A stretch of DNA of 25,295 nt from Actinomycetota bacterium (GTDB lineage Bacteria; Actinomycetota; Actinomycetes; S36-B12). This document shows positions 22,600 to 25,295 of this stretch, piece by piece. Positions within the stretch are counted from its first letter, which is position 1. Every line of letters begins with the position of its first letter. The position numbers were made by a program, and so were the translations under genes. The notes beneath the pieces are model-generated. The model was not told where the DNA came from, did not search any database, and saw nothing but the letters and a program-made list of their open reading frames with translations. Where the stretch lies: the NCBI GenBank assembly GCA_009700485.1, contig WLLZ01000014.1, positions 1-25,295 on the forward strand, written 5' to 3'.

Positions 22600-23219
22600 C
22601 GGTGCACCCTTCCAATTACCGGCCGGCCACTTCGCCTGCCACATTCATTTCTAGCGTCGCTCGTCAACTGACGAACCCTTTCACTTAAGCCCTGAACCAC
22701 CCGAAGTGCACACGGATCCGAAGTGTCGAATTCGCTCGCACTGGGCGCGGTCATGCTTGGTGCGCAGAAGTACACCTCGATTTTAGAGCGCAATCTGGGC
22801 GGATCATCCGCTACCTTTCCCGACCCTCCGAAAACCACTACCGGAGTGATAGGGACCGACCCGTGCGCCAATAAATACCCAAGGGGTGGAACATCCGCGG
22901 TAACCATGATCGCAGCACCGGCCTCGAGCAGTTCAAGTGCCCACTGCGCGGCGGCAATTCCCGGTGAAATCACCGGAATATCACCGAGTTGCGCCAGCGC
23001 CCCGGGAGCCAATGTGTGAATTGGTCGGCATGCCACAGATGCAACTATTGCGGCCGAAAACAAATTTAAGTCACTTCCCACTAGCAGTGCTGAGCCGTGT
23101 GCGGGGAGATGGTGGCGGCCGTGCACCTCAATGCGATATGCCGTCCGTGCTAGCAGGGCACCTATATTTCGCGAGTGCGCTGCCCGGCCTGCCAATTGCG
23201 CTAAATCGGGCCCACTCAC
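22596..23219 (-). CDS. PlsC-like protein lacking acyltransferase catalytic motifs
   Basis: A 207-residue protein at the place where actinobacteria usually carry a 1-acylglycerol-3-phosphate acyltransferase gene between cmk and der. The fold pattern is visible: AYRIEVHGRHHLPAHGSALL, then VGSDLNLFSAAIV where NHxxxxD should be, GAAIMVTADVPPLG where the FPEGTR block should be, and PITPVVVFGGSG as the conserved late motif. Histidine and aspartate of the first motif and glutamate-glycine of the third are missing, so acyltransferase activity is doubtful. GTG 23219 overlaps the cmk stop (GTGA) and is chosen over a GTG nine codons upstream. Its stop overlaps the der ATG. The reading frame is intact, so this is a divergent protein rather than a broken gene. 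Confidence 0.7.
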   Translation of the reverse strand: MSGPDLAQLAGRAAHSRNIGALLARTAYRIEVHGRHHLPAHGSALLVGSDLNLFSAAIVASVACRPIHTLAPGALAQLGDIPVISPGIAAAQWALELLEAGAAIMVTADVPPLGYLLAHGSVPITPVVVFGGSGKVADDPPRLRSKIEVYFCAPSMTAPSASEFDTSDPCALRVVQGLSERVRQLTSDARNECGRRSGRPVIGRVHR

Positions 23220-23917
23220 CGCTGCACGCCAGTAGCAAGGACACACACTTGCTCGATAACTTCATTCAATGTGAAATTTGTGGTGTCGACAACCCGCGCA
23301 TCATCGGCCTGAGTCAGGGGTGAGATCTCACGGCCGGAATCGTAGGCATCACGTTTTAGCAGTTCTGCCTCGGTTACCGCTACCCTAGCCGGCTCAGGAA
23401 GTTCACCGGCACTGTTTTCCAGTGCGCGACGTTGAGCACGAACCGCAGGGTCGGCCACGAGGAAGATCTTCAAGTCGGCTTCAGGCACGACGACGGTACC
23501 GATATCGCGACCCTCTACAACAATGCCGACATCGGCATCGCGGGCGGCCTGTACTTGCGAGCGTTGAATCTCGACGAGTCTTTGGCGCACAGCTGGCACA
23601 GCGCTCACCGCGCTAACAGCCGCGGTTACCTCCGAACCTCGAATGGACTCTGCGACATCTCGCCCATCGAGGCAGACCTCAGGGGCACTGGGGTCAGTAC
23701 CGCAGATAATGCTGGTGTGCTCGGCCACCGCTTCAACGCCGGCTTCATCAGCAACATCAACACCAGCCACAAGCACCGCCACGGTCATGGCGCGATACAT
23801 TGCACCGGTGTCGAGATAACGCATACCGAGTTTGACTGCCACACCACGGCAGACACTTGATTTACCTGACCCTGCCGGACCGTCAACCGCAATTACCAAG
23901 ACATTAGATGCGGACAT
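23216..23917 (-). CDS. cmk: Cytidylate kinase
   Basis: A 233-residue enzyme that phosphorylates CMP and dCMP with ATP. It shows the P-loop VDGPAGSGKSSVCRG, YLDTGAMYRAMT for nucleotide binding, VVEGRDIGTVVVPEAD, and the lid region RAQRRALE, ending with the typical KRDAYDSGREISPL and ADDARVVDTTNFTLNEV. ATG 23917 has GGAG a few bases upstream and lies 14 bp inside the tyrA end; 14 further codons open upstream lack family similarity. It is followed by the PlsC-like gene with a GTGA overlap. Confidence 0.96.
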   Translation of the reverse strand: MSASNVLVIAVDGPAGSGKSSVCRGVAVKLGMRYLDTGAMYRAMTVAVLVAGVDVADEAGVEAVAEHTSIICGTDPSAPEVCLDGRDVAESIRGSEVTAAVSAVSAVPAVRQRLVEIQRSQVQAARDADVGIVVEGRDIGTVVVPEADLKIFLVADPAVRAQRRALENSAGELPEPARVAVTEAELLKRDAYDSGREISPLTQADDARVVDTTNFTLNEVIEQVCVLATGVQR

Positions 23918-25004
23918 CAAAACTCCGGTCACGCAAGGCTGCGGCAAGGGTCTCAACATTGTCGGGGCGTACCGAAATCTCTACTAAGCCACTCGGCCGG
24001 CCAAGTACATGCTCGATTCGAACATCTTCAAGGTTGATATTTGCCTCGCCCGCAGCAGTAAATAATCGCGCCAACTCACCTGGCTTATCGGCGAGCATGA
24101 CTCCAACAATTGCTATCTCGATTTGTTCCGCACCATGCTTACCCGGGATCCGCGAGCGGCCCACCGCGCCGGTTTGCAAAGCACTACTGACTCTTGCGGT
24201 CTGCGAAGCATCGCCAGCCGCGATCGCCTGCAAAGCCGCAAGTGTCACCGTGAGGTCATTCACCACGCTCGACAGAACTTCGGCTACTTGCTTAGCGTTA
24301 ACACTAAGAATATCGGTCCAAAGGGCACTATCAGATGCTGCGATGCGGGTCATATCGCGTAATCCTTGACCCGCGATGCGCACATAATCTGAGCTCGCAT
24401 CACTCAATTGGGCTGCCAATGCACTCGAAAGTAGTTGCGGAGTGTGAGACACCAAGGCCACGGCGCGATCATGCTCATCGGGTGTCATCTCAACCGCATA
24501 CGCGCCACAGGTTGAAACCAGTTGGTAGGCCTGTCTCAGGTGTTCGACAGTGGTCAGTTCACTTGGGGTCAATACCCATAGCCGATCATCGAGTAAATCA
24601 CCACGAGCCCCGGCCGCGCCAGCAACTTCACGGCCGGCCATCGGGTGCCCACCTATTAACCGCCTTGGGTCGGCACCCTGATCAACCGCAGCTGCGAGAA
24701 CTTGAGCCTTAACCGAAGTGACGTCCGTGATCGTAGCCTCAGAAAATCGCTCGGACGCCTGCGCAAGCACCCCACCCGCGTAGCGCGGCGGCACCGCCAC
24801 CACCACAAGGTTAGGCATTAACCCTTCTTGAAAAACTAAACCCGCGCCAGCCGCCATCGCGGTAGCTAACTGGCTTGGATCGGTGTCCTCCAAAAACACC
24901 TCGACACCTGCTCGCTTGAGCGCAAGTGCGATTGAGGTACCTATTAAGCCGGTGCCGATGACCAGTACCGGACCTATCACAGCGGTCCCGCGGTCGAGGT
25001 TCAC
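23904..25004 (-). CDS. tyrA: Prephenate dehydrogenase with ACT domain
   Basis: A 366-residue enzyme of tyrosine synthesis that converts prephenate to 4-hydroxyphenylpyruvate. The N-terminal NAD motif is VLVIGTGLIGTSIALAL; GGHPMAGREVAG and VALVSHTPQLLSSALAAQL are active-site segments; the helical dimer domain follows; and the C-terminal ACT domain (from about residue 295: GVMLADKPGELARLF, then INLEDVRIEH) probably binds an aromatic amino acid for feedback control. GTG 25004 overlaps the upstream chorismate mutase stop (GTGA). Coupling of chorismate mutase to this enzyme in one operon gives both steps from chorismate. Confidence 0.94.
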   Translation of the reverse strand: MNLDRGTAVIGPVLVIGTGLIGTSIALALKRAGVEVFLEDTDPSQLATAMAAGAGLVFQEGLMPNLVVVAVPPRYAGGVLAQASERFSEATITDVTSVKAQVLAAAVDQGADPRRLIGGHPMAGREVAGAAGARGDLLDDRLWVLTPSELTTVEHLRQAYQLVSTCGAYAVEMTPDEHDRAVALVSHTPQLLSSALAAQLSDASSDYVRIAGQGLRDMTRIAASDSALWTDILSVNAKQVAEVLSSVVNDLTVTLAALQAIAAGDASQTARVSSALQTGAVGRSRIPGKHGAEQIEIAIVGVMLADKPGELARLFTAAGEANINLEDVRIEHVLGRPSGLVEISVRPDNVETLAAALRDRSFDVRI

Positions 25005-25295
25005 GGGTGTAGATCCTGCCGGAGCACTTCAGCCCCGCGCAGGTAGACATGGCTAATCAGTTCGCGGTCGCGATCCCCTTCGATGTGCATGAGAACTCGT
25101 ACGACTCGAGGCAGGGCTCCGTGCACATTAATTTCTTGAGCACATAGCAGCGGCACATCGACGAAACCAAAGTCGCGGGCACCAGCGGCCGGAAACGCGG
25201 ATACCAAATCCGGGGTGGCGGTCAAAATCAAACTAATGACATCATCGCTGGTGATCTGGTTACGATCGAGCATGGCACCGAGTAACTCTGAGACG
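25001..25295 (-). CDS. aroH: AroH-class chorismate mutase, N-terminus outside window
   Basis: The frame is open to the window edge and reads VSELLGAMLDRNQ before the internal ATG at 25273, as in monofunctional AroH-class chorismate mutases, so about 25-30 N-terminal residues are missing. Family features are ILTATPDLVSAFPAAGAR, VPLLCAQEINVHGALPR (active-site Cys region) and RVLMHIEGDR (catalytic Arg). The enzyme rearranges chorismate to prephenate, which the next gene, tyrA, uses. The stop codon overlaps the tyrA start. Confidence 0.92.
   Translation of the reverse strand, partial: VSELLGAMLDRNQITSDDVISLILTATPDLVSAFPAAGARDFGFVDVPLLCAQEINVHGALPRVVRVLMHIEGDRDRELISHVYLRGAEVLRQDLHP

Overview
The window looks like chromosomal DNA of a moderately GC-rich actinobacterium. 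The grounds are the order aroH-tyrA-cmk-plsC-der, an actinobacterial-type inositol operon with a Cgl0158-type aldolase, a GT87 mannosyltransferase-like membrane protein, frequent GTG/TTG starts, and tRNA genes without an encoded CCA end. The lineage cannot be fixed from sequence alone.

Layout. (1) 1-4400, cell surface and accessory: two paralogous Ig-like, cysteine-containing surface proteins (one cut by the window edge) flank a GT87-type membrane glycosyltransferase, a self-contained gene for a 57-residue peptide, and tRNA-Val(CAC). (2) 4404-6324: folate genes pabB-pabC, separated from the surface protein by a strong bidirectional terminator. (3) 6396-6719: tRNA-Gly(GCC), tRNA-Cys(GCA), tRNA-Val(GAC). 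(4) 6882-9686: a dimethylglycine/sarcosine dehydrogenase-like gene, the first 15 codons of a second FAD oxidoreductase that then stops, and an inverted copy of the leader found in front of the 57-residue peptide gene. (5) 9687-11063: operon of a GlsB/YeaQ membrane protein, a SHOCT-domain protein and an SDR dehydrogenase; then a RibD-C reductase on the other strand. (6) 11794-20605: myo-inositol catabolism, with a tightly coupled minus-strand operon iolE-iolC-aldolase-iolB-Gfo/Idh-iolD, and a divergent plus-strand pair iolG-lacI-type regulator. A palindrome with a central CG lies in the shared promoter region. (7) 20630-25295: a small membrane protein, tRNA-Pro(GGG), and the minus-strand operon aroH(partial)-tyrA-cmk-plsC-like-der.

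How the genes work together. IolG oxidises myo-inositol, IolE dehydrates the product, IolD opens the ring, IolB isomerises, IolC phosphorylates and the Cgl0158-type aldolase cleaves. No iolA-type semialdehyde dehydrogenase and no inositol transporter lies in the window. The LacI-type protein is the probable local repressor.

The most unusual material is the 57-residue peptide gene with a 114-bp leader that recurs, inverted and about 78% identical by hand count, 7.4 kb away next to a truncated gene. Also notable are the four-cysteine C-terminal region shared by the two surface proteins, and a PlsC-like protein in the der operon that has lost its catalytic motifs.
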